A stretch of 64,000 nucleotides of DNA from Bradyrhizobium sp. AZCC 1721 (GTDB lineage Bacteria; Pseudomonadota; Alphaproteobacteria; Rhizobiales; Xanthobacteraceae). This document shows, piece after piece, positions 1 to 8,896 of the stretch (positions are counted from its first letter, which is position 1; each line of letters opens with the position of its first letter). Position numbers and translations under genes: made by a program. The notes below the pieces were generated by a model, which saw nothing but the letters and a program-made list of their open reading frames with translations, was not told the DNA's origin and ran no database searches. The stretch lies in the NCBI RefSeq assembly GCF_036924715.1, contig NZ_JAZHSB010000001.1, forward strand, positions 1,851,001 through 1,915,000, given 5' to 3'.

Positions 1-585
1 CGCCAGCGCGATCAGGACCGCGACGCTGAGCGAAGCCGCCGTGATGAAATAGAAGATGGCGCGCCAGCCGAACGCGGTCTCCAGGAGGCCGCCGACCAGC
101 GCGCTGAGCATCTGCGCCATCATCATGACGGCAATCACGAGGCTGATCATCGAGCTGATGCGGTCGCGGCTGTAGAGATCGCGGATGATGGCGCGGCTCA
201 CCACCATGCCGGTCGCGCCGCCGAGTGCCTGCAGGAAGCGCGCGGCAATCAGTTGCGGCAGCGTCTGCGCCAGCGAGCAGCCGACGCTCGCCGCCACCAT
301 GAGCGCAAGGCCCGCGAGCAGCACCGGCCGGCGTCCGAACTTGTCCGACAGCGGTCCCATGATGAGCTGCGAGCAGGCGATGCCGACCATGTAGAGCGAC
401 ACCGTCATCTGCGCGACGGAGATGTCGCCGCCGAACGTCGTCGCCAGCACGGGCAGCGCCGGCACCAGCATGTAGAGCGAGATCGGCGCGACGCCGGTCA
501 TCGCCACCAGCATCAGCAGCATGATCTTGGAGGTCGCGACGGCATTCGCCGCCGCGTCGGGCGGCTTGCCCACGACGCCGTGCAT
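1..585 (-). CDS. Bcr/CflA-type MFS drug efflux transporter (partial, C-terminus outside window)
   Basis: The reading frame starts at the ATG at 585 and runs off the left edge, giving the first 195 residues. The translation has hydrophobic helices separated by the major-facilitator loop GPLSDKFGRRPVLLAG (motif A type) and continues with helices through MVVSRAIIRDLYSRDRIS, which is characteristic of the Bcr/CflA bicyclomycin/chloramphenicol efflux group. It would be an inner-membrane proton-coupled exporter of about 400 residues. Substrate cannot be told. The family is clear; the exact subfamily is inference. Confidence 0.8.
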   Translation of the reverse strand, partial: MHGVVGKPPDAAANAVATSKIMLLMLVAMTGVAPISLYMLVPALPVLATTFGGDISVAQMTVSLYMVGIACSQLIMGPLSDKFGRRPVLLAGLALMVAASVGCSLAQTLPQLIAARFLQALGGATGMVVSRAIIRDLYSRDRISSMISLVIAVMMMAQMLSALVGGLLETAFGWRAIFYFITAASLSVAVLIALA

Positions 586-925
586 TCAGTTCCGATCCTG
601 TTTTGCTTGGATTGGACTTTTAACCAGATGGCTCAGCACGAACAGGGACGTTTTGGCATGCGGCCATGCTGAATTGAGGAGGCGGGTACGAGACTGGGCG
701 CTGGATTCTACTTTGCATGGGGTTGTTTTCGCGGTTTTTGTGTCCGGCGCCCGCGCCGTATCGCTGTAGGGGCGGGCCACGGCGTACCGGATCCTCCGCC
801 GTCGCCGGGGCGACTGGAAAGTAGGATGGGTGGAGCGCAGCGATACCCATCGTTTCACCACGCGCACCGGCATTGATGGGTATCGCTGCGCTCCACCCAT
901 CCTACGGCTGCATGAGGCACAGTGA
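586..925. other. Intergenic region between two minus-strand genes, holding a long inverted repeat
   Basis: This 340-bp gap lies upstream of the efflux pump and downstream of the aminopeptidase. Apart from the 31-bp inverted repeat at 821-905 I see no gene. Short open frames here on both strands have no Shine-Dalgarno and no recognisable similarity. Confidence 0.5.
821..905. repeat. 31-bp perfect inverted repeat (dispersed palindromic element)
   Basis: The left arm at 821-851 begins GTAGGATGGGTGGAGCGCAG and the right arm at 875-905 is its exact reverse complement, separated by a 23-bp loop. Elements beginning GTAGGATGGG and ending with its complement are scattered through Bradyrhizobium genomes. 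It lies just downstream of the aminopeptidase stop, so in RNA it could act as a transcript-end stem-loop. Confidence 0.85.
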
Positions 926-2761
926 CTAAATCGGCAGCATCGCCGCCGTCGCTTCGTCCAGCCACAGCTTCGTGGCGTTGTCGTCGAGGTGCGGGCGCAC
1001 CGCGCGGTTGACGCGCTCGTGGTAGTCGTTGAGCCACTTCAGCTCGGTTGCGCTCAGCATATTCGCATCGATCAGGCGGCGGTCGATCGGCGCCAGCGTC
1101 AGCGTCTCGAACGCGTTCACCGGCTTCTCGGCGCCGGGTACATCGGTGCCGATGACGAGTTCGAGGTTCTCGATCCGGATGCCGTAGGCGTCGGTCTTGT
1201 AGTAGCCAGGCTCGTTGGAGAGGATCATGCCGCGCTTCAAGGGCGTGGTGCCGAGTTTCGAGATGCGCGCCGGGCCTTCATGCACCGAGAGATAGCTGCC
1301 GACGCCGTGGCCGGTGCCGTGCTCGAAATCGAGGCCCGCCTGCCACAAAAATTGCCGCGCAAAGGAGTCGATCTGCGCGCCGGTGGTGCCGTCCGGAAAC
1401 ACCGCGCGAGCAATCGCGATGTGCCCACGCAGCACGCGGGTGAAACGATCGCGCATTTCGTCGGTCGGATTGCCGATTGCGATGGTGCGGGTGACGTCGG
1501 TGGTGCCGTCTTCATATTGCGCGCCGGAATCGATCAGCAGCAGATCGCCGGGTGAAATTCGCCGGTTGCTCTTGCGGGTGACGCGGTAGTGCACGATGGC
1601 ACCGTTCGGCCCGGTGCCGGCGATAGTCGGAAACGAAACATCCTTCAGCGCGCAGGTCTGGCGGCGGAACGTTTCCAGGGCCTCGACGGTATCGATCTCC
1701 GTCAACGCGCCCGACGGCGCCTCGCGGTCGATCCAGGCGAGGAAGCGCGCCAGGGCCACCGCGTCGCGCTGGTGCGCGGTCCGCGTGCCCTCGATCTCGG
1801 TGATATTCTTCACCGCCTTCAACAGGCTCACCGGATCGTTGCCGCGTACCGGTTTTCCGCCGGCGCCTGCGATCAGCCGGCTCAGCGCGTCCGCGGCGGT
1901 GGCGGCATCAAGCGCAATCGCGGCGCCGCTGCGCGCAAGCTCGGTCAGATCAGGCACCAGCGCGTCGGGCTCCCGCACTTCGGCGGATTGTTCGAGATGG
2001 TCGCGCGTCAGGTTGGACAGCTTGCGATGGTCGATGAAGATGGTGGGGCGGCCGTCCTTCGGCACCAGCGCGTAGGACAAAGGCAGCGGCGTGTGCGAGA
2101 CGTCGGCGCCGCGGATGTTGAAGGTCCAGGCCACCGCGTGGCTGTCCGACAGCACCAGCGCGTCGACGCCGAGCTTGTTGATCTCCAGCCGGATGCGCTT
2201 GAGTTTTTCGGCTTCGATCTCGCCGGAAAACTGCACGCCGTGAGTGGTGACGCGGCCGAGCGGCGGGGCCGGGCGCTCGGTCCAGATCGAATCCAGCGGG
2301 TTGGTTTCGACCGCAATCAGTTCCGCCCCCGCCTTGGTGCAGGCGGCTGCCAGACGCTCGGCTGCCGCCGACGTGTGCAGCCACGGGTCGAAACCGAGCC
2401 GGTCGCCGGCCGCAAGGTGCTTGGTCAGCCACTGCTCCGGCGGCGGATCGGCCAGCGGCTCGATTTGCCAGGCCTTGCGGTCGACCTGCTTGGCGGCCTG
2501 CAGCGTATAACGGCCATCGACGAAAACCGCGGCATCGCGCGTCAGAACGATCGCCATGCCTGCCGAACCAGTGAAGCCGCTCAGCCAGGCCAGCCGTTCT
2601 TCGGCGGCCGGGACATATTCGTTCTGTTGCTGATCGGCGCGCGGAACCACGAATCCCGTCAGCTTCCGCCGCGCCAGCTCCTCGCGGAAGCGCGCCAGCC
2701 GCGCGGTCAGCGCCACGCCGCCTTCGGGCTCTTCGAATGTCTGGAAATGGGCTTCGAACAT
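926..2761 (-). CDS. M24 family Xaa-Pro aminopeptidase (aminopeptidase P, long form)
   Basis: This 611-aa cytosolic metallopeptidase should remove the N-terminal residue from peptides with proline in position 2. It has the three-part layout of the long form: two creatinase-N type domains (roughly 20-310), then the pita-bread M24 catalytic domain (about 320-545) and a C-terminal extension. Metal ligands are visible: the two Asp in DSGAQYEDGTTD (about 410-422), His in GTGHGVG (about 484), Glu in SNEPGYY (about 514) and Glu in RIENLEL. All are intact, so it should be active. It appears monocistronic. Confidence 0.93.
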   Translation of the reverse strand: MFEAHFQTFEEPEGGVALTARLARFREELARRKLTGFVVPRADQQQNEYVPAAEERLAWLSGFTGSAGMAIVLTRDAAVFVDGRYTLQAAKQVDRKAWQIEPLADPPPEQWLTKHLAAGDRLGFDPWLHTSAAAERLAAACTKAGAELIAVETNPLDSIWTERPAPPLGRVTTHGVQFSGEIEAEKLKRIRLEINKLGVDALVLSDSHAVAWTFNIRGADVSHTPLPLSYALVPKDGRPTIFIDHRKLSNLTRDHLEQSAEVREPDALVPDLTELARSGAAIALDAATAADALSRLIAGAGGKPVRGNDPVSLLKAVKNITEIEGTRTAHQRDAVALARFLAWIDREAPSGALTEIDTVEALETFRRQTCALKDVSFPTIAGTGPNGAIVHYRVTRKSNRRISPGDLLLIDSGAQYEDGTTDVTRTIAIGNPTDEMRDRFTRVLRGHIAIARAVFPDGTTGAQIDSFARQFLWQAGLDFEHGTGHGVGSYLSVHEGPARISKLGTTPLKRGMILSNEPGYYKTDAYGIRIENLELVIGTDVPGAEKPVNAFETLTLAPIDRRLIDANMLSATELKWLNDYHERVNRAVRPHLDDNATKLWLDEATAAMLPI

Positions 2762-2950
2762 TGCCTGGTCACTTTAGGGTTGGGTGGAGCGGTCCGCAAT
2801 GCGGCAGTCTCCGCCACAATTTGGCATAATCTGTGCTTCAATATGTCGGTCCGCGCTAGTCGGACGGAGCGGATTGCGGTGTAGCCGCTCAGCTCAAGAT
2901 ACCGGGAGAAGCTCCAGGAGTGTTCCAACTCAACGAAGAGGGGATACACC

Positions 2951-3139
2951 ATGCCTGCTTTCACGTTTGAGAAGATTTCACCGCCGGAACGTCGCGGCCC
3001 CGTGCCGCCCGTCGCCAACAAGAAGCAGCGCGGCGTCATCGTCCAGATCCTCGACCGGTTCGCGGAAGCACGCGTCAAGCGGTCGTTGAAGCAAGAGAAG
3101 GGCGCGGTCGCCCGCAAGGGGCCAAGATCAGCCGATTAG
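2951..3139 (+). CDS. Small conserved hypothetical protein (62 aa)
   Basis: The ATG at 2951 follows a purine-rich AGAGGGG Shine-Dalgarno. The product is basic and proline-rich at the N-terminus (FEKISPPERRGPVPPVANKK), followed by an amphipathic segment VIVQILDRFAEARVKRSL likely to form one helix. No signal peptide or domain is recognised. It converges on prmA, with stops 4 bp apart. The codon bias looks like that of its neighbours and the ribosome-binding site supports translation, but the function is unknown. Confidence 0.6.
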   Translation: MPAFTFEKISPPERRGPVPPVANKKQRGVIVQILDRFAEARVKRSLKQEKGAVARKGPRSAD

Positions 3140-3143
3140 AATT

Positions 3144-4034
3144 TCAGTTCACCTTGCGCAGCAGGAGGCTGCTCCAGCCTTCGATGCGCAGATGCCGCAC
3201 GGGAACCAGCCCACGGGCGCGATAGGCAGCGATGACGGCGGGCGCTTGATGCGTCAGCAGCCCTGAGAGAATGACCAGCGCGCCCGGCGCCAGATGCCGC
3301 GCCATCGGCCCTGCCAATTGCCGCAGCGGATTGGCCAGAATATTCGCCAGCACCAGATCGAACGGCGCGGCTTGCGCAAATTGCGGCGCCGAGAAGCCGG
3401 TAGCGCGGACCGCCCGCACCAGATGTCCCGATACGTTCAGCCGCGCATTGTCGCGTGCGACCTGCACCGAGGGCGGATCGATATCGCTGGCCAGTATCTT
3501 GTCGTGCAGCGCTTTCGCCGCCGCAATCGCCAGCACGCCGGTGCCGGTGCCAAGATCGAGCACGCGGCGCGGGCGCCAGGCTTTCAGAACATGATCGAGC
3601 AACAGAAGGCAGCCGCGCGTGGTGCCGTGATGGCCAGTGCCGAAGGCCAGCGCCGCCTCGATCTCGATGCCGAGCTTGTTGGGCGAGATCCTGTCGCGGT
3701 CATGCTGGCCGTGGACCACAAAGCGTCCGGCCGGCACGGGAACAAGGTCTTCGAGGCTGGCCTTGACCCAATCCTTGGCCTCGACCGTATCGAAGGCGAT
3801 GCCGGCGGCGATTTCCGCGCCGGCCGCATTGGCCACGAGTTCGCGGACCAGCAGCTGATCAGGCGGCTCGCCAAAATGCACCGTGACGTCCCATCGGCCA
3901 TCCGGCCGTTCGAACGCGGCGATTGCGGCCTGGCCTTCAAAGAAAACTTCGGTCAGGGCGTCGACGACGCCCTTGGCTGTGTGCTCGTCGCCGACGGCAA
4001 AATGAACGCGATGTGTGGGGGCGAGAGAAGTCAT
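3144..4034 (-). CDS. prmA: Ribosomal protein L11 methyltransferase PrmA
   Basis: This 296-aa class I SAM-dependent enzyme is expected to trimethylate ribosomal protein L11 in the cytosol. The N-terminal L11-recognition domain is followed by a Rossmann methyltransferase domain with motif I DLGTGTGVLAIAAAK (about 158-172), the acidic motif ASDIDPPSV and the post-motif LVLANILANPL, which is typical of PrmA (NxxANP-like active-site loop). Length and order fit the family. The 259-bp region upstream carries the cluster of DnaA-box-like nonamers described separately. Confidence 0.93.
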   Translation of the reverse strand: MTSLAPTHRVHFAVGDEHTAKGVVDALTEVFFEGQAAIAAFERPDGRWDVTVHFGEPPDQLLVRELVANAAGAEIAAGIAFDTVEAKDWVKASLEDLVPVPAGRFVVHGQHDRDRISPNKLGIEIEAALAFGTGHHGTTRGCLLLLDHVLKAWRPRRVLDLGTGTGVLAIAAAKALHDKILASDIDPPSVQVARDNARLNVSGHLVRAVRATGFSAPQFAQAAPFDLVLANILANPLRQLAGPMARHLAPGALVILSGLLTHQAPAVIAAYRARGLVPVRHLRIEGWSSLLLRKVN

Positions 4035-4139
4035 TGAAGAACCTAGGAGAAAGTGGGGAGCGATTGGGAGTGGGCGTTTCGTTCAAATTTGAGCAAAGTT
4101 CATATCGGGCCACTCGGATCAGTTGCATGCTTCCACCGC

Positions 4140-4284
4140 CTATCCACAGCCGAGCGGGGAAGTTGCCAACCCGTTATCGACGGAAGCATACCGATGTCTT
4201 CCACAGCCGTGCCGCGGGTTATCAACAGGTAATCCACAGGCTTCTCCCGTCGTTGCCCACCGGCTTTACCCCATATTGTCCACT
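4140..4284 (+). promoter_or_regulatory. Cluster of DnaA-box-like nonamers upstream of prmA
   Basis: Six same-orientation near matches to the DnaA box TTATCCACA lie within 145 bp: CTATCCACA (4140), TTATCGACG (4174), TCTTCCACA (4197), TTATCAACA (4219), TAATCCACA (4230) and TTGTCCACT (4276). Three differ from consensus at one position and none is perfect. The spacing is irregular. Whether DnaA binds is untested; these could also be a decayed repeat. Confidence 0.3.
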
Positions 4285-4293
4285 GCGTTCTGC

Positions 4294-5895
4294 CTATCCG
4301 AACAGGGCGCGGTGATCGCCCAGGATCACCTTCGCGGCGTTGTGGCCGGGGGCGCCGGTGACGCCGCCGCCGGGATGCGCGCCCGAGCCGCAATGGTAGA
4401 GGCCCTTCAGCGGCCCGCGATAATCGGCATGGCCCAGCATCGGCCGTGCCGAGAACAATTGATTGAGCGTTAGTGCCCCATGAAAGATGTCGCCGCCGAG
4501 CAGGCCGAACTGGCGCTCGAGATCGAGCGGCGACAGCACCTGACGGCCGATCACGCTTGCCCCAAAGCCCGGCGCGAACTTGTCCACCGTCGCGATCATG
4601 AGGTCGGCGACCTCCTCGCGGTGATCGTCCCATGACTTTCCATCCGGCAATTCCGGCGCGACGTGCTGGCAGAACAAGCTCGCGACATGCCGGCCCTCCG
4701 GTGCAAGGGAGTCGTCGAGCGTCGAGGGGATCAGTATTTCCACCACCGGCTCGCGACTCCAGCCATGGCTGCGCGCGTCCTGCCAGGCGCGATCCATGTA
4801 ACCGAGGCTGGGTGCGAGAATGATGCCAGCAGTGAGGTGATCGCCGGCGCCGGGCAGGGCGGTGAAGGAAGGCAGCGCGTTCAGCGCGACATTCATCCGG
4901 AACGTGCCGGATGCGTTGCGCCAGCGCGCGATGCGTGCGAGGAATTCCGGCGCCAGCGCGCCTGACGGCACGAGCCGCGTATACAGCAATTTCGGATTGA
5001 CGCCGGACACGATGTATTTGGCGCGGATGGTCTCGCCATTGTCGAGGACGACGCCTGCGGCGCGCCCGCCCTCGACGATCACCTCGCGCACGCCGGCGTT
5101 CGTTTCGATCTCGGCGCCGTAGCCGCGGGCCGCGCGCGCCATGGCTTGCGTGATCGCGCCCATGCCGCCGATGGCGTGGCCCCATACACCCTTCTTGCCG
5201 TTCACCTCGCCGAACGCATGGTGCAGCATCACATAGGCGGAGCCGGCGGCGTAGGGGCTGGCGTAATTGCCGACGATGGCGTCGAAGCCGAACAGCGCCT
5301 TCACCAGGTCGCTCTCGAAGCGCTCGTCCAGCATTTCGCCGGCCGAGCGCGTGAACAGGTCGAGCAGGCTGCGCTGCTGTTCGAGCGAGAGCTTGCGCAG
5401 GATGCCGGCCGTGCCGACCGCGTTGAAGGCCTCGCGGATCGCGCCGATCCCAAAGCCCTCGACGAGGTTCGGCGGCGCGCGCAGCACGAATTGCCGGAGC
5501 ACGTCGGCGATGGCTTCCAGTTCGCGCGAGAAGGCCTCGATCGTGACGGCATCGCGCTCGCTGAGTTTAGCCACCGATTGCCGGGTGCGGCCCTCGCCGG
5601 TCAGGAGATAGCTGCCGTCGGGGGCGGGCAGAAAATTCTGCGCGCGGCGCTCGACGATGCGCAGGCCGTGTTCGGCGAGTTTCAGGTCGGCGATAATCTG
5701 CGGATTGAGCAGGCTGACGGTATAGGCGGCCACCGAATTGCGGAATCCGGGATGGAATTCCTCGGTCACCGCGGCGCCGCCGACCGCCTTGCGACGCTCG
5801 ACCACTTTCACGCGCAGGCCGGCCATCGCGAGATAGGCCGCGCAGGTGAGGCCGTTATGCCCCGCACCGATGATGACGATTTCGGTTTCGCTCAT
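4294..5895 (-). CDS. FAD-dependent oxidoreductase, PYROXD2 / phytoene desaturase-like
   Basis: This 533-aa flavoprotein begins with an FAD-binding Rossmann motif, IIGAGHNGLTCAAYLAMAG (about 7-25), followed by VKVVERR, the acidic end of strand 2. A second dinucleotide-type segment, GGMGAITQAMARAARGYGAEI, lies mid-protein, and the C-terminal LYHCGSGAHPGGGVTG contributes to FAD binding. This arrangement is that of the CrtI/PYROXD2 group of amine-oxidase-fold enzymes. No carotenoid genes are nearby, so a carotenoid role is not supported. The substrate is unknown. Confidence 0.85.
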   Translation of the reverse strand: MSETEIVIIGAGHNGLTCAAYLAMAGLRVKVVERRKAVGGAAVTEEFHPGFRNSVAAYTVSLLNPQIIADLKLAEHGLRIVERRAQNFLPAPDGSYLLTGEGRTRQSVAKLSERDAVTIEAFSRELEAIADVLRQFVLRAPPNLVEGFGIGAIREAFNAVGTAGILRKLSLEQQRSLLDLFTRSAGEMLDERFESDLVKALFGFDAIVGNYASPYAAGSAYVMLHHAFGEVNGKKGVWGHAIGGMGAITQAMARAARGYGAEIETNAGVREVIVEGGRAAGVVLDNGETIRAKYIVSGVNPKLLYTRLVPSGALAPEFLARIARWRNASGTFRMNVALNALPSFTALPGAGDHLTAGIILAPSLGYMDRAWQDARSHGWSREPVVEILIPSTLDDSLAPEGRHVASLFCQHVAPELPDGKSWDDHREEVADLMIATVDKFAPGFGASVIGRQVLSPLDLERQFGLLGGDIFHGALTLNQLFSARPMLGHADYRGPLKGLYHCGSGAHPGGGVTGAPGHNAAKVILGDHRALFG

Positions 5896-5929
5896 GTCCG
5901 CTTCAAGAAGGTTTGATTAGTTTGAACCC

Positions 5930-6032
5930 GTCATTCCGGGATTGTCCGAAGGACAAGACCCGGAATCTCGAGGTTCCACAATGTGCAATTGCACATTGGG
6001 GTTCGATGCTTTGCATCGCCCCCGGAACGACG
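5930..6032. repeat. Dispersed palindromic repeat, copy 1 (GTCATTCCGGG family)
   Basis: It begins GTCATTCCGGGATTGTCCG and ends CCCCGGAACGACG, with internal palindromes GTCCGAAGGAC, TGTGCAATTGCACA and GATGCTTTGCATC. The same architecture recurs at 10403-10506, 13968-14090 and 61351-61465. It fills the gap between the divergent oxidoreductase and the spermidine synthase-like gene. Confidence 0.85.
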
Positions 6033-6140
6033 TCTTATCCCGCATTGCCCGTCATGTTGCCATATGCTCTATCTGCGCTTCTGGCACAACCTGCCGGAAT
6101 GCTCGCCGCCGGCTCCCGCCGGGTTCAAGCCGGAGCTTTC

Positions 6141-8402
6141 ATGATTTCTGAACCGTCTGCCTCGCGAAACCGGCTGGTGCTGGCCGTCTATACCGCCGCG
6201 ATCTTCGTCAGTGCGTTGTTGTTGTTTTCGGTGCAACCGCTGTTCACCAAGATGGTGCTGCCGCGGCTCGGCGGCTCGCCGGCCGTTTGGTCGGTGGCGA
6301 TGGTATTCTTCCAGTCGCTGCTGCTCGGCGGCTATGCCTATGCGCATTTTTTGATGCAGGCGCGCAATCGCACGATTCCCGTGGCGGTTCATCTCGCGCT
6401 GCTCGCAGTTGCGATGCTGACGATGCCGCTGTCGATCGCGAGCGGGTGGGGCGATCCGCCGAATTCAGGCTATGCGCTCTGGCTGCTCGGCTTGTTTGCG
6501 GTTTCGATCGGCCTGCCGTTCTTCGCGCTCGCGGCCAACAACCCGCTGCTGCAGGCCTGGTTCGTCCGCACCGGCCACCCCAACGGTCCCGACCCGTACT
6601 TCCTCTACGCTTCCTCGAATGTCGGCAGTTTCCTGGCGCTGTTGTCCTATCCGGTGCTGCTGGAGCCAATGTTCACCCTGCGCATGCAGAACCTGATCTG
6701 GACCGGCGGCTATGGCCTCTTGATCGTGCTGATTGCCATCTGCGGGGTGTTGCTGCTGCGCTCGCCAGTGGGGGCGGCGGAACTGAACTTGGCGCCCGAC
6801 GATAGCGACGTGCCGGTGCCGTCATGGATTTTGCGCGCCCGTTGGATATTCCTCGCGGCCGTGCCGTCGGGGCTGCTGATCGCAGTAACGGCCCATATTT
6901 CCACCGACGTCGCCGCAGCGCCGCTATTGTGGGTGCTGCCGTTGTCGCTCTATCTCCTGACCTGGGTGCTCGTCTTCCAGTCGCGCCCGCTATTGCCACA
7001 CAAATGGATGTTGCTGGCGCAGCCGCTGGCGATCGCCGGCATCGTGGTGCTGCTCGCGTTCGGCGGTGAACAGAATCTGCTGCTGACGCTCGGCGGGCAC
7101 CAGTTCTGCTTTTTCGTGATTGCGATGGCTTGCCACGGCGAATTGGCGCGCACGCGCCCGGCGGCGAAATATCTCACCGGCTTCTATGTCGCGCTGTCGT
7201 TCGGCGGCATGGTCGGCGGCCTCTTTGCCGGCCTGATCGCGCCGTTCACCTTCTCATGGGTTGCGGAGTACCCGATCCTGCTGGCGCTCGCGGCGCTGTG
7301 CCGGCCGACCGGCGGCGAACGGCTGCCGCGCTGGAGCGCCTGGTACTGGCCGTTTCTTGCGGTGCTGGCGGTGGCGTTGATAGCGCCGGCCTGGTCGACG
7401 GGCAAAACATTCAACTGGTTTGAAGATCATCGCGTCTGGGTGATCGGCGCAGTCGGAGTGCTGGCGGCGTTGCTGGCGCTGGCGCTCAACGCCAACCGCT
7501 GGAAGATCTTTGCGACCGTCGTGGTGGCGCTGGTATTGCTGCGCGCCTATCCTTCCGACGACGGGCGGGTCGAGACGGTGCGCAGCTTCTTCGGCGTCCA
7601 CAAGATCGTGGTGACGCCGAACGGCCAGTATCACGTGCTGATGCACGGCACCACGATCCACGGCGCCGAGAAATTCAAGAACGACGACGGCACGCCCGTC
7701 ACCGGCCAGCCGGAGCCGATCACCTACTACTACAGGGACGGTGGCATCGGCCAGGCGATCACGGCGATCCGGGAACGCAAGGGCGCGCCGCTGCGCGTGG
7801 CCGTGATCGGGCTCGGCTCCGGCACGCTGGCCTGCGCCTCGGAGCCCGGCGAGGAATGGAAATTCTTCGAGATCGACCAGACGATGGTCGATACCGCGCG
7901 CGACCCGAAATATTTTACCTATATCCAGGTCTGCGAACCGAACATGCAGCCCGTGATCGGCGATGCGCGGCTCACCTTCGCGCGCGAGCCCGACGGCGTC
8001 TATGACCTGATCATCGTCGACGCCTATTCGTCGGATGCGATCCCGGTTCACCTGGCGACCGAAGAGGCGATGGAAATCTACAAGTCCAAGCTGGCGCCGC
8101 AGGGGGCGGTCGTGATGCACGTCTCCAACCGGCATCTGGAGTTGTCGAGCGTGGTCGTCGGCATCGCCGATGCCAACGACTTGAAGAGCTGGGTCTACAG
8201 CGAGGATTCCGGGCGCGACAGTGAATACATCTTCTCGACCTCGGTCGTGGTCTCGGCGAGGGAAGAGACTGACGTCGGCAAGCTGGCATCGTCGGAGCAA
8301 TGGGCGCTGACGGAAGCCAGGGAAAACCAGCGGGTCTGGACCGACGATTATTCCAATGTGCTGGGCGCGGTATGGCGGCGGCTTAGAAAAGGCGAGGAAT
8401 AG
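6141..8402 (+). CDS. Membrane-fused spermidine synthase-like protein (MFS-type domain plus aminopropyltransferase fold)
   Basis: The ATG at 6141 (753 aa) was chosen because the longer frame would begin inside the upstream repeat and GGAGC precedes this ATG. The first roughly 490 residues form many hydrophobic helices resembling a fused transporter domain, starting LVLAVYTAAIFVSALLLFSV. The soluble C-terminal third has the spermidine-synthase Rossmann fold: RVAVIGLGSGTLACASEPGE, the acidic FFEIDQTMVDTA and LIIVDAYSSDAIPVHLAT. Such fused proteins are widespread. Actual aminopropyl transfer is not established and the substrate is unknown. Confidence 0.85.
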   Translation: MISEPSASRNRLVLAVYTAAIFVSALLLFSVQPLFTKMVLPRLGGSPAVWSVAMVFFQSLLLGGYAYAHFLMQARNRTIPVAVHLALLAVAMLTMPLSIASGWGDPPNSGYALWLLGLFAVSIGLPFFALAANNPLLQAWFVRTGHPNGPDPYFLYASSNVGSFLALLSYPVLLEPMFTLRMQNLIWTGGYGLLIVLIAICGVLLLRSPVGAAELNLAPDDSDVPVPSWILRARWIFLAAVPSGLLIAVTAHISTDVAAAPLLWVLPLSLYLLTWVLVFQSRPLLPHKWMLLAQPLAIAGIVVLLAFGGEQNLLLTLGGHQFCFFVIAMACHGELARTRPAAKYLTGFYVALSFGGMVGGLFAGLIAPFTFSWVAEYPILLALAALCRPTGGERLPRWSAWYWPFLAVLAVALIAPAWSTGKTFNWFEDHRVWVIGAVGVLAALLALALNANRWKIFATVVVALVLLRAYPSDDGRVETVRSFFGVHKIVVTPNGQYHVLMHGTTIHGAEKFKNDDGTPVTGQPEPITYYYRDGGIGQAITAIRERKGAPLRVAVIGLGSGTLACASEPGEEWKFFEIDQTMVDTARDPKYFTYIQVCEPNMQPVIGDARLTFAREPDGVYDLIIVDAYSSDAIPVHLATEEAMEIYKSKLAPQGAVVMHVSNRHLELSSVVVGIADANDLKSWVYSEDSGRDSEYIFSTSVVVSAREETDVGKLASSEQWALTEARENQRVWTDDYSNVLGAVWRRLRKGEE

Positions 8403-8407
8403 GCGAG

Positions 8408-8887
8408 TTGCAGCCGGGCAGGGTGCGCCTATGTTCATGGTCTGCCCTGAACCGATGGAGCGACGATGGCCAATTTCACTCCCGTATCGGCGCCGCAATC
8501 GGCGGCGCCCTGATCGGGCTTTCCGCCGTGCTGCTGATGTTGTCGACCGGCCGAATCGCCGGGATCAGCGGCATCTTCAGCGGCCTGTTGAATTTGCGCG
8601 GCGAGGACAAGGGCTGGCGTATCGCCTTCGTCGCCGGGCTCATTCTGGCGCCCATCCTCGCCGGCCTGATCGGTTACGGAATGGCGCAACCCAAGCTGCC
8701 ATCGAGCTGGGCCGTCATTGTCGTGGCGGGCCTGCTGGTCGGCTTCGGTACGCGTCTCGGTGGCGGCTGCACCTCCGGCCACGGTATCTGCGGCATAGGG
8801 CGGCTGTCGCCGCGCTCCATCGCCGCCACGGTCGTCTTCATGGTGACGGCGGTCATCACCGTCGCGATCACCCGTCACGTACTGTGA
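8408..8887 (+). pseudogene. YeeE/YedE family transporter half 1, apparent N-terminal frameshift
   Basis: The frame encodes four helices typical of YeeE/YedE (sulphur-compound) transporters with the conserved [12 protein letters not shown] motif containing the functional Cys. The best start, ATG 8466 preceded by GATGGAGCGACG, reads MANFTPVSA and then shifts out of frame, hitting a stop after 15 codons. The remaining protein is in the frame that begins upstream at 8408 without a good ribosome-binding site. A one-base indel near 8486-8496, in GTATCGGCGCCGC, would join them as MANFTPVSA-IGGALIG. This is either a real frameshift or a sequencing error. The partner half follows at 8897. Confidence 0.7.
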
Positions 8888-8896
8888 GGTCAGGCC

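Noticed and set aside
1589..2884. A 431-codon plus-strand frame antisense to the aminopeptidase
   Set aside because: Long antisense frames are common in high-GC genes; this one has no domain and is very Arg/Gly/Gln-rich.
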